Below, piece by piece: positions 49,714 through 60,202 of a DNA stretch of 64,000 bases. A program made the translations under genes and the position numbers. Positions within the stretch are counted from its first letter, which is position 1. Every line of letters begins with the position of its first letter. The stretch is taken from assembly GCF_009870125.1 (NCBI RefSeq), contig NC_046683.1:53769869-53833868 (forward strand), written 5' to 3'. The notes beneath the pieces are model-generated. The model had not been told where the DNA came from and did not search any database. It saw only the letters and a list, made by a program, of their open reading frames with translations. This DNA is from Drosophila pseudoobscura (taxonomy: Eukaryota; Arthropoda; Insecta; Diptera; Drosophilidae).

Positions 49714-51680
49714 TGTGTGTAATCACCTACTGATGTAAATACAATATTTTCAATATAACCACTTAACGCTTAAATCCAGCCGAAACACACACTCCACACA
49801 GACACAGCCCTTGTGCCAGGGGGTAGCAAACAGAAGAAATTTTATCTGACTGGCCTGAGGCGAGGGTTGCCTGAAGAGTACAGACACAACCACATTTTGG
49901 ATAGTTTTGGGCTATATTAGGGGCATTGAAAACTCTACTTTCTTGTGGCTAAACCAAAGACTAGACCTTTCCGTCACTTTTCCTATTGATATCTCATTGG
50001 GTAACCCTCGTGCCCGGTTACGACTACAACGAGCCGCCCTTGTGAGGCGGTGGCGGCACCCAAGTGGCACGACCACCACAACAGTATCAATGCACAAACT
50101 GTACCCGTCACCAGTGCTGTCACCGTCACCGTCACACCGTTACACCGTCAATCGGTAAACTGTGTCTATTGAACGGCACACAGTCGGAGAGAGTCAGAGG
50201 GGGGGTCTGGCCGAGCGAGCAACCCCCAAAAAGTGCGGCCCGGCCACAATGAGGGTTCAAGATGCCGCGAGTGAACTGTCATATTTGCCGGGGGACCTGA
50301 GCCAGAGACCACTGACTGAATGACTGACTGAATGACGAGACGAGAGCTGAGCCTGAAGAGCTCAGGGCTCGGGGCTCGGGACTCAGGGCTGATGGTGGTG
50401 GTTGACTTACCAACTGACCATCTGTCTCGGCATCTAGCCTCGGTTCCACCCTTTGTAAAGGGTATCGCGGCTTCGACTCGCCGCGCTCGGGCCCGGGCCC
50501 GCCTTTGAGTCGGCATTCAAATGACAGTAACTGTACTGTGCACAAGTGGCATACGCTTCGCCACAGAGCCACAGCTCTGTACAAGTGATTGTTACTTTTC
50601 GGTTAGATTTCATTCCAACCCGACGAGTACTTGCTGTTTTTTTTATATTTTCTGTTTGCAGACTTGAAAAAATTTGCATAACTCGTAGCGACAGAGAAAC
50701 ACTTGAGAAATTCCTTTAGAATCTCTCCCCTTCGTGTCTCATTTTGTGTGTTTTTTGTGTTTTTTGCGTTTTTCGGGTTTGAGTCGAGTGTGTCGGCATT
50801 TCCCATAGCGAAGGCTGCGCTTAATTGTTTGGAAAGAATTCTTAAGCCCAGGCCATAGAAGGGGTTGCACATCAGGCGACCCTCCGGCGCCCGAGATGGT
50901 AGTTGGAAGAGCCTACCCGTCAGGGGACGACCTCCTTGCTGCGGTCTCTTATTCATAATCATTCGGGCTCCCCCCATCACCTGATGTCCGGCCAGGGCCT
51001 GCTTAGCCCCTGTCGATGCCTAAGCAAAGCCACTAACTAACCGCAAAATCCCTTTTGTTCAAATGCCCTTGCTCTTGTCGACAATGATAGACGTACTAAT
51101 TGGCAGAGTTCTCTTCGGTCTCCCAGTGGAGTTCTCCGATCTGGGCTCAATAAAGAAATCATTGATTTGGGCATGGGAGGGAGGGAGGGAGTACGGGGAA
51201 GTGCAACCACTGTCCACTGTTGCTGCCACTGCCACTGCCACATCAATAGGCCGCTGGATGCATCAACACTTCAATGAGTGCGACGAGTATGGTCCAGCAC
51301 AATGCGGCAGAGCACTTCGTCTTGCCACTGCCACTGCCACTGCCACCACAATTATTTCCATTTGATTGTGCAAAGAAGAGTGCGTGGAGGAGCGCTGGGT
51401 TCTTTCTTCCTTATGGCCTCATTGTTTGGGGTGACCCTGGTCCATCGTTTATGTGTGGTCATTGCTTGCCTGTGTTTATGGCTCTATATGCTTGAGTGCA
51501 TTCGGATATGGCCTGGCTATGGATGATGCTGCTGATGCTGATGGTTGCCACTGAAGGAGCTTTCTTTTAGGGCCACGGCCCAAGGCAGAAATTTACATTT
51601 TCCGATGACTTAAAGAGACCTAATTGGCGCTGGAATGAAGTACACTCGTTAGAGCCGTAGGAAAGTAGCATAGAAAGCGA
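48650..51680. other. non-coding DNA with microsatellites and G-rich tracts
   Basis: No gene is supported. G-rich tracts lie at 48834-48862 and 49262-49288. A compound CT/GT microsatellite is at 49680-49720. GACTGACTGAATGACTGACT (50310-50332), GGGCTCGGGGCTCGGG (50366-50385), TGCCACTGCCACTGCCAC (51224-51241 and 51324-51345) and GATGCTGCTGATGCTGATGG (51523-51543) are simple repeats. The 206-residue frame at 48642-49262 runs through these and has no domain. Confidence 0.6.
49680..49720. repeat. compound CT/GT microsatellite
   Basis: Eight CT units pass directly into twelve GT units. Confidence 0.9.
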
Positions 51681-52773
51681 ACAATTGAATGCCCCTGCTC
51701 ACAGAGAGATACATCCAGCAATCCACTGGACTGATGGGTGGCTCCAAAGCACACAAGAAGCTCGAGAGCTGGGCCCCAAGGAGCCTCAGAAGAGGTCCAG
51801 CATGCCTTCAGATTGTAGGTGGGCCTTCATTTATCGGTGCTCTATCGAACATGCTCCTTCCTGCTCAAAGTACAGTGCCATGCCAGGTGCTACGTCGCCA
51901 AATGGTCTGAACCATGCGCCATTCAGCTGGGACCGACCAAACAGAGTCCTAGCCGTTGTGAAATCTGAACTTTTTTCATCCAAAATTCCGCTGAACACAT
52001 CCCAGAACTGTACTGTAAGCTTTCCATCGACCAAAACACTAAGAACGTCTTCCATTGTGGCTGTTTTCGATCCAAGGTCCGTTAGAATTCAGTACAATTT
52101 GCAAGATGTTAAGCCAATCCGTTGGATATGCTGCTGTAGAAATGATCTTGTACTTCGCTAGCTCCTTTGGGAGGTTTTTCCCATGGTTCAAGCTTGCTCT
52201 GTGGCCAGAACTTACCCAATCCGTCGAAAACATAGATGTGTGCACAAGTTTCCATCAGCTGCCCTTTAGATACCATCAATAATCAATCCATTTATCAGTT
52301 TAAACTGCTTACAAGTGGCTAAGACAGGCCTTGGCCTGCAGCCGCTGTCGACATCTTCGGCCTCAAGGCAATCCAAAGTGTTCTACCTAGAATCGTACAT
52401 CGGAAGCTTATCATCTATTCAATGGAATGCAATATAACATTCGTATCTCTGATTGTGTTTTACCCACATTTACGTTAAATGCTGCCAAAAGTGTTGGCTA
52501 CTCACGCCAGTCGATTCTTCGAGCTTCTTCTTTGGTTGGAGAAATGATCACATGTTTGGCATTGAATTCCGCAAGCCCTGGAGATACTGGAGGCCGACGC
52601 GCCCCTGCAACAAGCCTGGGCAAAGGCTGCCCCAAACGCCTGTCCACAGGTTTCTTCTTTTTGGTTCACAACAACTTAAAACTGTAGTTTCTTATGCCAA
52701 TTGTGTGTACATTTGATCTGCTTCTTTATTTAGCGGCTTCCGATTCTTCTTCTTCATCACTTAATGTAAACAT
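51680..52773 (-). pseudogene. decayed minus-strand coding sequence
   Basis: On the minus strand an ATG at 52773 starts MFTLSDEEEESEAAK and then meets a stop (52726-52728). The same frame continues with basic text, KKKKPVDRRLGQP (around 52650), and EFNAKHVIISPTKEEARRID (around 52570-52510), which looks protein-like. Further down, other frames carry GKFWPQSKLEPWEKPPKG (around 52210), MEDVLSVLVDGKL (52055) and RPFGDVAPGMALYFEQEGAC (around 51870). Stops and frame changes interrupt it repeatedly, so no single intact product exists. I do not recognise the protein; it could be a decayed host gene, a retrocopy or a transposon gene. A DRE-like TATCGATA lies 26 bases upstream of the ATG. Opposite-strand frames (51685-52161) are shadows. 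Confidence 0.45.
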
Positions 52774-52776
52774 TTA

Positions 52777-52806
52777 AATATCGACAGACTTGGGGAACTA
52801 TCGATA
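52777..52806 (-). promoter_or_regulatory. DRE-like sites (TATCGATA)
   Basis: TATCGATA at 52799-52806 and TATCGAC at 52779-52785 lie just upstream of the ATG of the decayed minus-strand coding sequence. TATCGATA is the DREF/BEAF core found at housekeeping promoters in Drosophila. Its position fits a former promoter; present activity is unknown. Confidence 0.45.
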
Positions 52807-53094
52807 TGTAATTAATTCAATATTGTTACCACTTATTCTAAATATTTTCGTTTCTTCGTCTCACATTCGAGTGGGAGGCATATTTCAAATATTCCGCTCA
52901 TCCGAGAGTGCTGATTGGTGCCAAGGACAGCGAATGTGCCCATTGTCAGGCGCTCGAATGCAAATAAGAGACAGAGGGTATGAGAAAACACCACCAAAAC
53001 CATTGAACCAGAGGCCAGGCTCTACAAAAAAGTCCACTGGAACATCCAAATCTTATCGAGGAACAAAAATTATGCACAATAATCACTCACAATT
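52807..53094. other. possible remnant of a plus-strand coding sequence
   Basis: Plus-strand text from about 52860 to 53075 is open in one frame, with RDRGYEKTPPKPLNQRPG. Another frame reads EWEAYFKYSAHPRVLIGAKD followed by SECAHCQALECK, a C-x2-C-like cluster. Neither is long enough to call. It may be part of the same decayed mobile or host sequence that lies to the left. Confidence 0.25.
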
Positions 53095-53293
53095 ATTTTT
53101 TAAGGGCTTTAAAATATTTCCTTAATATTTTCCAATATCATAATATTTTATTTTTAAACATCCAAACACTTTTTTGTGAGCGAGTACTGAGCACAGCTTG
53201 TGTTTTTCGTAAGGAATTGGCTGTTTAGATGCTTAATAAATATATTATAATATTCCTTATTATTAAGGAAATATTTTAAAGCCCTTAAAAAAT
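53095..53293. mobile_element. MITE-like hairpin element, ~72-bp inverted arms
   Basis: The left arm (53095-53166) and right arm (53222-53293) are inverted copies. The outer 33 bases match almost perfectly (ATTTTTTAAGGGCTTTAAAA on the left), and the inner parts (ATATCATAATATTTTA and CATCCAAACA versus the right arm) match with several changes. The 55-base loop contains GAGCGAGTACTGAGCACAGC. No clear target duplication is seen. The structure fits a small non-autonomous DNA element or an expressed hairpin. Confidence 0.75.
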
Positions 53294-54362
53294 CTTTTGA
53301 AAATTCCCAACGTTCCCCCAATAAGCGGAATGCGGAACAAAGCACCAATAAGGGAACTTTTGTACTCCGTTTCATTTCCACTGTTTCAAAACAAAATAAA
53401 AAATCCCCAGTACCAGTAATATTTTCTTATTGGTTTCATTCCATCAATGAAAATTAGACTAAAAAAAAAAAAGAACCCAACTTAGGGGAAATAAAACCCC
53501 CTTTGAGGTGCATAATTACTACCTTTTTAGCCAAATACCGCCAATATTTTTGCCTGCCACGGTGTGTTTGCATTTCTGCCCAATTAAACACGCTCTCGAG
53601 AATCGCATAGAATCCAATTAAATAAAATTGTCGCCAGCACACTCTTGGCTATGATAATAGCCTGTCTCTAAACTTGAATGGCCATACTTGGCCGGGTCCC
53701 AGACCCACTAACCCCTTCGGGTGCCATGCCCACCCGCATCCCGGGGCTGTCCCGACATTGGCGGAATTAAGGCAAATAGTTTCGTGGATGGATGGTCACG
53801 GGCTTACCTTCAGACGTGCTTCCACCTGGTGCTTAGTCACCTTTAACCCCCCTCTGCGGCATTCCACCAACGCGGTCTTTGGGAATTCCGCGGCGCAACG
53901 ACAAAAGCATTTTAACGGTCACTTTTGGTCAATTAAAAACAAGTTTTCTAAGAAAACAATCAGGATGAATGGGGAATAGAGGCCAATGTGGCCCTTGGTT
54001 ATACGGAAATGGGAAATGTTAAATAAATATTATTATATAATAATAATTTAAGCCCAAATAAAGCTTAGAAAAACGTTATTTTAACGAAATATAATAGATT
54101 TTAAGGTTTAAGGCCTAAGCACCTTTTAAAACTATTTTTTTTTAGGTTTTTCTAAGCATATATTTTTTTTTAAAGCCTTTATTTAAAAATAAAATCAGCT
54201 AAAAATCAGGCGGGCTGAAAGCTCCACAATATTGGCTAAAACCGTTTTAGAATATGTTTTATAAATTAATAAAATAAATACTGGGTATAAAATTAATACA
54301 TTTTAAGACCCGTCTAATATGCTTTTATGCGACTGCCTTTTATTAGGAGATTTTTCTAGGCG
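53294..54362. other. non-coding DNA with a second small hairpin
   Basis: No gene is supported. Within it, GCTTAGAAAAAC (54064-54075) and GTTTTTCTAAGC (about 54148-54159) are perfect 12-base inverted partners, and AAATAAAG / CTTTATTT flank them in inverted order. This suggests another short hairpin element at about 54045-54190. Confidence 0.55.
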
Positions 54363-54812
54363 GCTGCCCTGCTTTTCCTCGACTTTTTCTGTATTAAATA
54401 TAATATCCAGCATGTTTCGCTGCTTTTCCAGTATTAATCGGCTGTTCATTTTGTTGATCAGCTGAAAAATTGTCCAACGATTGAAAAAAAGACATGAATT
54501 TTGATCGTTTCGTGGTTTTTCTCGACTTTTTCTATATTTAATATAATATTCCAGCATGTTTCGCTGCGTTTCCAGTATTAATCGGCTATTTATTGATCAA
54601 CAATCAGCTGAAAAATTGTCCCACGATTGAAAAAAAGACATGAATTTTGATCGTTTCGCTGCTTTTCCTCGACTTTTTCTGTATTAAATATAATATTCCA
54701 GTTTTTTCGCTGCCTTTCCAGTATTAATCGGCTGTTTATTTTGTTGATCAGCTGAAAAATTGTCCAACGATTAAAAAAAAGACATGAATTTTGATAGTTT
54801 CGCTGCGAATAT
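54363..54812. repeat. tandem repeat, ~137-153-bp unit, 3 copies
   Basis: CTCGACTTTTTCT begins units at about 54378, 54531 and 54668. Each unit continues with CCAGCATGTTTCGCTGC, TCCAGTATTAATCGGCT, GATCAGCTGAAAAATTGTCC and AAAAAAAGACATGAATTTTG. Copies differ by substitutions and a few short indels. The array ends about 245 bases before the start of the F-box/LRR gene. Confidence 0.9.
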
Positions 54813-55056
54813 CATCTCTGATTGACTTAAAAGTTATGGAAAATAATCATTTCACAGATTCCCATAAATTTTCACACAAAAGCCCCTTAATATTTATTCG
54901 CAATTAATTTTGAGACCACACAAGACAAATCGTATTGGGTTTCACGAATACCCCTAGGCCAAAGCTAAGATAACAAGCCTCCAAAAAGGGCGGCCATTTG
55001 CTTTTCTGTGAATCGGCGTTGCGTCACTGGCAGTCTTTCTTCTAGTTCGAAATAAA
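54813..55056 (+). promoter_or_regulatory. upstream region of the F-box/LRR gene
   Basis: The 244 bases between the tandem array and the start codon must hold the proximal promoter and leader. I see no TATA box. GGGCGGCCATTT (54988-54999) and GCGTCACTGGCAGTC (55020-55034) are the non-AT-rich blocks. The start context is AATAAAATG. Confidence 0.4.
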
Positions 55057-56444
55057 ATGTCCGACAAGTTGAGTATTCTAGAAGTATCCGTGGAGGTGAT
55101 CAGCGAGATATTCGAGCACCTCGGGTCGGCGGAGGACCGTCTCGAAGTGGTCGCGGCCCATCCGAAGTTCGCCGAGGGTTTTGCCCGATTCGCGGCCACC
55201 GCCCACCGCACGCTCAAGTGCGGCCAACTGCCGCTTTCGTACTGCTCGAAGGTGCTGCAGCTGGCGGGGGACTCGGTGAAGAGCCTGGCGCTGCAGAACC
55301 CGGCCAATGTGGTGGCTCTGATGAAGCTGGCCTCCGATCACTGCCCCAATCTGGAGGAGATCTCGATTCCCGTGCGCACCGAGTACTGGGCCGTCATCCA
55401 GCCGTTTCTCTTGTCGATGCAAAAGCTGAAGCGCATCGATCTGCGCAATGATTTTCGTCCGCTCGAGGTGATCGGGGCTTTGCTGGAGTTTCCCCAGCTT
55501 GAGTTCCTGCTTCTGGTTGGATTCCGCAACGATAATCGTGAGTTTTTGCAGGTTATGTTCACAGCATTGCGGTTTTTTTTACGTTGCCCGTGGCTTTCCA
55601 GTGAGTCGCATCGATGAGCTGCTGGGCCTGACGTCCTTGCACGTCATCAACAATGAGCCGATCGATGTGTACTTGTTCTTCGCCCCCTTGAAGAACCTAA
55701 CGAAGCTCGAAGTGAAGGTCGCCTACGTGAATTGTCCGGCCCAGATTGACGGCGACGAGTATTGGCCGAAAATCAAGGAGCTGATCCTGACATTTGGCAT
55801 TTTTCGTTCGGAAATGCCGTATCTGCCGAGCCTGTGGCATCTTTCCATCAGCCACGTGATGCCGGACAGGAAAATATCCCAATTGTTCGCCAGCTCGGTG
55901 TCCCAGTACGCCCACACCTTGGGCTCCATGGGCGTGGTCTACGAGACTCAGACCGCGAGCATCGCCGACGCCAGGATCATTTCGGAGCTGAAGTCCCTGC
56001 GTGTCCTGTGCATGCCGTATGTGAATAACGCCTTTGTCGGCGCCCTCAAGTCGGACTCGCTGGAGCGGCTGTTCATCCGCGACTCGTGGAATCTGACCAA
56101 CTCGGGGATTCTCCGTTTGCTGCGCGGCTGCAAGAACTTGCGTCTCATCGACTTCGGCGGCTGCAAGCGCATCACAAAGCACCTGGTGCAGCCGGCCCTC
56201 AAGATACTCAGGAAGAACGGCGTCCTGCCCGGTAATCCAGTCGAGATGAGAGTGAACGCCGAGTTCGGAGATCACGTAAGTGATCCGGGCACCTTGGCAA
56301 ACGGCATGCATTAAGCAAATTGCCTAATATTTCTTTTAGATCTCTCACATGGACCTTACATTAATGGTCATCAGCAGGTGCACAGCTGATGAGAAGCCTG
56401 ACTGGACCGGATACAATTTGCCGAACACATCCGAGGACAACTGA
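55057..56444 (+). CDS. F-box-like / leucine-rich-repeat protein, 419 residues
   Basis: Three exons, 55057-55537, 55602-56275 and 56340-56444, are joined by two 64-bp introns (GTGAGT...TTCCAG, phase 1; GTAAGT...TTTTAG, phase 0). The N-terminus (about residues 5-45, LEVSVEVISEIFEHLGSAED...) resembles an F-box: leucine-rich, with E-I-F-x-H-L and a following helix. From about residue 65 to 385 are irregular leucine-rich repeats with spaced LxxLxLxx patterns, such as LEEISIPV, LKRIDLRN, LEFLLLVG, LTKLEVKV, LWHLSISH, LERLFIRD and LRLIDFGGCKRIT. The last is a typical F-box/LRR (FBXL) motif. Members of this class hold substrates for SCF ubiquitin ligases through Skp1, so a substrate-adaptor role is likely but inferred; the F-box is weak. 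Codons are strongly G/C-ending and all junctions keep the frame, which supports an active gene. AATAAA follows at 56463. I do not recognise the exact orthologue. Confidence 0.9.
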
Positions 56445-56462
56445 TCTCAAGAAATACTCTTA

Positions 56463-56468
56463 AATAAA
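56463..56468 (+). terminator. poly(A) signal
   Basis: A canonical AATAAA lies 19 bases after the stop codon of the F-box/LRR gene, giving a very short 3' untranslated region. Confidence 0.7.
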
Positions 56469-56469
56469 T

Positions 56470-57454
56470 GCACCACTGTCGCCTATAGATCGTCTTTTTG
56501 TGCGGCTATCCCCCCTTGGGCATCTGTCAGCTGCCAATTGGCTTTCTGACCCTTTTTGGCACCTCTTTCCGGGGCCTGTCGAAGATTATGTGGCTCGCAT
56601 CTCTCATTATCTGCCGGCTCCGTCGCCTTTCACCTTCGCCCGCCTGACAATTGCCAATCACAGCAGGCCAAAACTCCACTCCATTCGTGCCACACAAAAA
56701 TCCACAAGAATTACCATTTTCACCGCAGACAAATTAGTGTTATTAACACTTTTTTCCCCTCCTTCTTCTTCTTGTTGTTGTTGTTGTTGTTGTTGTGGCT
56801 CTCTGTCTCCATTTTTTTGTTGTGTTTATGGTTTGCAGAAACATTTTTCACGCTTTTGGCCACGCGCAGACACACCCAGACCTGGTAACAGAGCTGGTCC
56901 CCGACCTGACCGCAGGTTTTAATATTGCAAAATGCCGAGGCTCCTCTCCTCTGGCGCTGTTTGTTCGCTTTTCGGGGCCTCGCCTCGCCTGGCCTGGCCT
57001 GGGCTCCTGTGAAAACAAACAACAATAATACCCACATAATGTCTGTCTGTTTGGGGGGGGGGACCTCTGCCCTCCCCTCCCCTCCTCCTCATGTCATCGG
57101 CTTCGTAATTCGTGAACAAAAAACAAAAAAAATCCATTAAGAATGCATTGCGATTTTTATTCAACATTTTTTCATGCCATTGTGGCAAGGTGTTGACTGC
57201 GTTTCACTTCTGAACTTGCCCCAAGAGGGTGGACCGAGGAGTTTTGAAGGCGAAATCGGAGAAAACACTCTCCAATTTCCGCTTGAATTCATCGTCTCTG
57301 TGCGGTGAAGGACCCCAAAAGCTCGAAGAATATAGTTTTCTGGCAATAATTTCCAATTTTCAAGCTCCAAGCCCCCAAGTATCTAGTGTCCAAAACAGAA
57401 GCTTCATTGGGCTTCCATGAATCATGAAATAATGGAAATAAAGTGACATTTCTG
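56470..57454. other. non-coding DNA
   Basis: No gene is supported. Contains TTCTTCTTGTTGTTGTTGTTG (56764-56798), CCTCGCCTGGCCTGGCC (56980-57000) and a G11 run (57051-57061). Confidence 0.6.
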
Positions 57455-58072
57455 GGACCTCTCGAAGCTGCTTTAACTTCGAAAATCTATTCCGAGTGGA
57501 GAGAAGCCTCTTCCGATTCTTCCAAGTGGATCTGTTCCCTCGAAAACCCTCCGCTGGAACAAATTTCAGGCGCTCCTCAAGGAAATTCCTCTCTAAACTC
57601 TGGTAGATCCGATCCGCGATGGCAGCACCTTTCCCCGCCTTTCTTTGTGGGAATTTCCTTCAGGGGAAGGCACTCCATGCCACTGTCTGTCCTTCCCTTT
57701 GCAATCATCTTCCATTTGTGGGGTAAGCCCGACCTCTGGGGATACCCTGCCACTCGCTGCAGTCCCCCAATTGTGGGGTATATTCTTCAGGCAGCCCTCG
57801 CCTGCCCCTGCCCCTGTCCCTGCCCCTCTTTCCCTGCCACATACTTCTTCCTTGATGCATTAACCAGTAGCCGCTGCTGCTGTTCGAGTGATTTCTTTTC
57901 GGCAGCCAGCAAATTGCTCGTAATGATGCTGCACTGCATATTGCCGCATTGCTTGGCAAATTATCAAGCAAATTAGCTTAATAAGTTTATTTTAAAGAGC
58001 GGAATGCCCTCCGTGTTACGTACATGAATATGAATCAGTCCAGACCTTCGCCGGTGCTGCCTCGTGTTTGCA
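57455..58072 (+). repeat. left arm of a ~620-bp inverted duplication
   Basis: Matches the reverse complement of 60203-60828 over its whole length. The outer part (57455-57853) differs at scattered sites and by small indels; the inner part (57854-58072) is nearly identical to its partner. Inner-part marks are GATGCATTAACCAGTAGCCG, GGCAGCCAGCAAATTGCTCG, GCAAATTAGCTTAATAAG and CAGTCCAGACCTTCGCCGG. The arm also holds an open plus-strand frame (57443-57976), discussed under rejected items. Confidence 0.93.
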
Positions 58073-60202
58073 TTTCCCATCAAAAAATGAGCAACCAGGA
58101 ACTGATCTTCGTAGAGGATTCTGTGGCAAGGGTTTTGGGCTGTTCAATTTGTTTGAAATCGGTTTAAGGACATTAGCCGCCAGTCGCTTATCAATTCCCG
58201 TCTATAGAATTTCCATTTGAGGTCCATAAATCAAGGGGACGATGATATATGAACGTCACAGTTATTAACCGAAGGGACAGCCGTCTATGCCATATGCAAG
58301 TGGGTCAAGGGACCTGCCAAACCACTCGGCCAAGTGCCGCAATCCCCCCCTTGACCAGAGGAAGGGTTACGCACGTCCCCCCGGTGTCCAGTCCCCTGGT
58401 CCCTGGCCCCTGGTCTGCGGTCATATTTCATTTCTTTGTCCAACTCGTTTTCGGGTTTTCGGGCGATTCTGGTCTTTGGGTCGACTTGCGGTTCGCCGGT
58501 ACAAAAACAATGCCAAGAACCCGTCGTCTTCAAGTGCCATCCGATGGACATTTACATTTACATTTACATTTTTATTACAAACAAATTCGTTGCGGTTACA
58601 AATGCGTCAATGCAAATAACAATTTTTCTTTAAACAAAAAAACAAAAAGAGAGACTGGAAGGCTGAGGGGTGGTTCCCCTGGTGTCCTTCGTCCTGTCAG
58701 GGCCAGTACAAATTACTCACGGTCAATAAATCATGCCGCTTGTCAAAATAAATGCATAAATTTCCCAATAGTGAAAGCAGAAAGACGAAAGCAGAAAGAG
58801 TTTATCCCGGGCTCTCTATCAATTGAATTGGTTAGCCAGTTCCCGGGGGGAATTGGATTTGTTAAGGGCTTAAGCAGTTGGTCAAGTCAAGTCGATTGGG
58901 CTCTGGGCACGAGATATCCTTGCTCCAAGGAGCTGCAGGAAGAATCCCCATCAGGGAGGGGCGGGGGGGTGGTGGTGGTGGCTTTGCCAAATGATGGTCA
59001 AATGGTCAATGCTTAGGCGTTTATAATTTTTCGATTTATAGTCACATTTATTTACCGTTCGCCCCCGATGTCCCAGGGAATCGGTCTGGCAAATGATTGA
59101 TTGGCCGAGAAGTGAAGGAAGCCACCGCTCGCCCCCAAGGAGGCTCAGATCCAGCTGCAAACAGGACACGCACAGGCCACAGCAAATTTGTAACAATCAA
59201 GCGCTGGCTCTGGGCCACAGAAGGGTTGACGGGGGGAGCCAAGCCGGGGGGGAAGCCCACTAAACGGGTTGCAGAATCGACGACGGCAGGAGGAGCGGCG
59301 TATAAATGATTGATACCAGGCCCAGAGTCACACAAAAATTACTCAATTAGTTAGGCATTAGCCCCGGTCCCCCCCCTGCCCCTTTGCCCGCCACAGAGAC
59401 CAGCGTAAGTCCAGTGGCCCCGCCGACAATTAGGGGAAAAACCACAGAACCTCATTATAAACAATTTTCTTTATCATCGCCGAGAGCAGAGCCCGAAATG
59501 CATTACGAGGGAGACAGAGAGGAACGCCTTGAGAGCCCATAACATTAGAACCTTCTTAGACACTTTAGACCAAAGAAATTGCTGCAAATCACGGCAAGTA
59601 AATTAGACAAAATTGAGGCCCAGCCCGGCCTGGGAGATCTATTCGGTAAATTGAGAAAAGTACACCCCGGCCCGGAGACCCCGAGCACCGGAGTCCCGCG
59701 GCACGATTAACCGCAGACAGCGGCTGTCGGGGGGAAGGCAGACGCAGACGCAGACACTCGATGTCGCCGACGTCTTCTCGATTCTGGGTTCGGTTTTCCA
59801 TGGCAATTAACTGGCGCTACAACGCCATGGGTTTTGGGGCAGGCGCCGGGGAAGGGCAAGGGCAAGGGGAAGGGGTTCCAACTATCGGCCAACTACCTGA
59901 TGGCCAAACGGTTCTCCAGCCCATTGAAAAGCTGCTCGAGGAACAGATACATTAGCATTAACCTCTTCGTGCAATTAGTGTAAAATGAAAAGCACTTGAA
60001 GTGTTTCGGGGGCGCATCCTATTGTCATCATTTTCGGATATTGTTTGTCAAGGACCATCCCCCCCACCGCCGAGTGCCGGGCCAACAGATTGGCCTTGCC
60101 GCTGGCGCCGCCTCCTCTCCATCAGAACGGAAAACTTTGCCATTGACAGCCGAAAAACACTTGAGACAGACACAAAAAGCGGCAATTAGCAAAAGCAAAC
60201 AC
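58073..60202. other. 2.1-kb spacer between the inverted arms
   Basis: Single-copy non-coding DNA. The 255-residue frame at 58249-59016 has no domain, reads through repeats (ACATTTACATTTACATTT at 58550) and is not credible. TATAAATG at about 59300 could be a TATA box but has no gene after it. Other items are GACGCAGACGCAGACAC (59741-59757) and GGGCAAGGGCAAGGGGAAGG (59853-59873). Confidence 0.6.

Noticed and set aside
55697..56311. 204-residue minus-strand frame
   Set aside because: It is the antisense shadow of exon 2 of the F-box/LRR gene.
57443..57976. 177-residue plus-strand open frame in the left arm, with a matching 237-residue minus-strand frame in the right arm (60285-60998)
   Set aside because: The frames are homologous only because the DNA is an inverted duplication. 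In the diverged outer half most base differences change the amino acid (for example R/K, L/R, W/R, P/L, A/D, I/S) and only a couple are silent, which is what unconstrained DNA gives. No domain is recognised.
58249..59016. 255-residue open frame in the spacer
   Set aside because: It reads through simple repeats, has no domain or plausible codon bias, and overlapping frames of similar quality exist on both strands.
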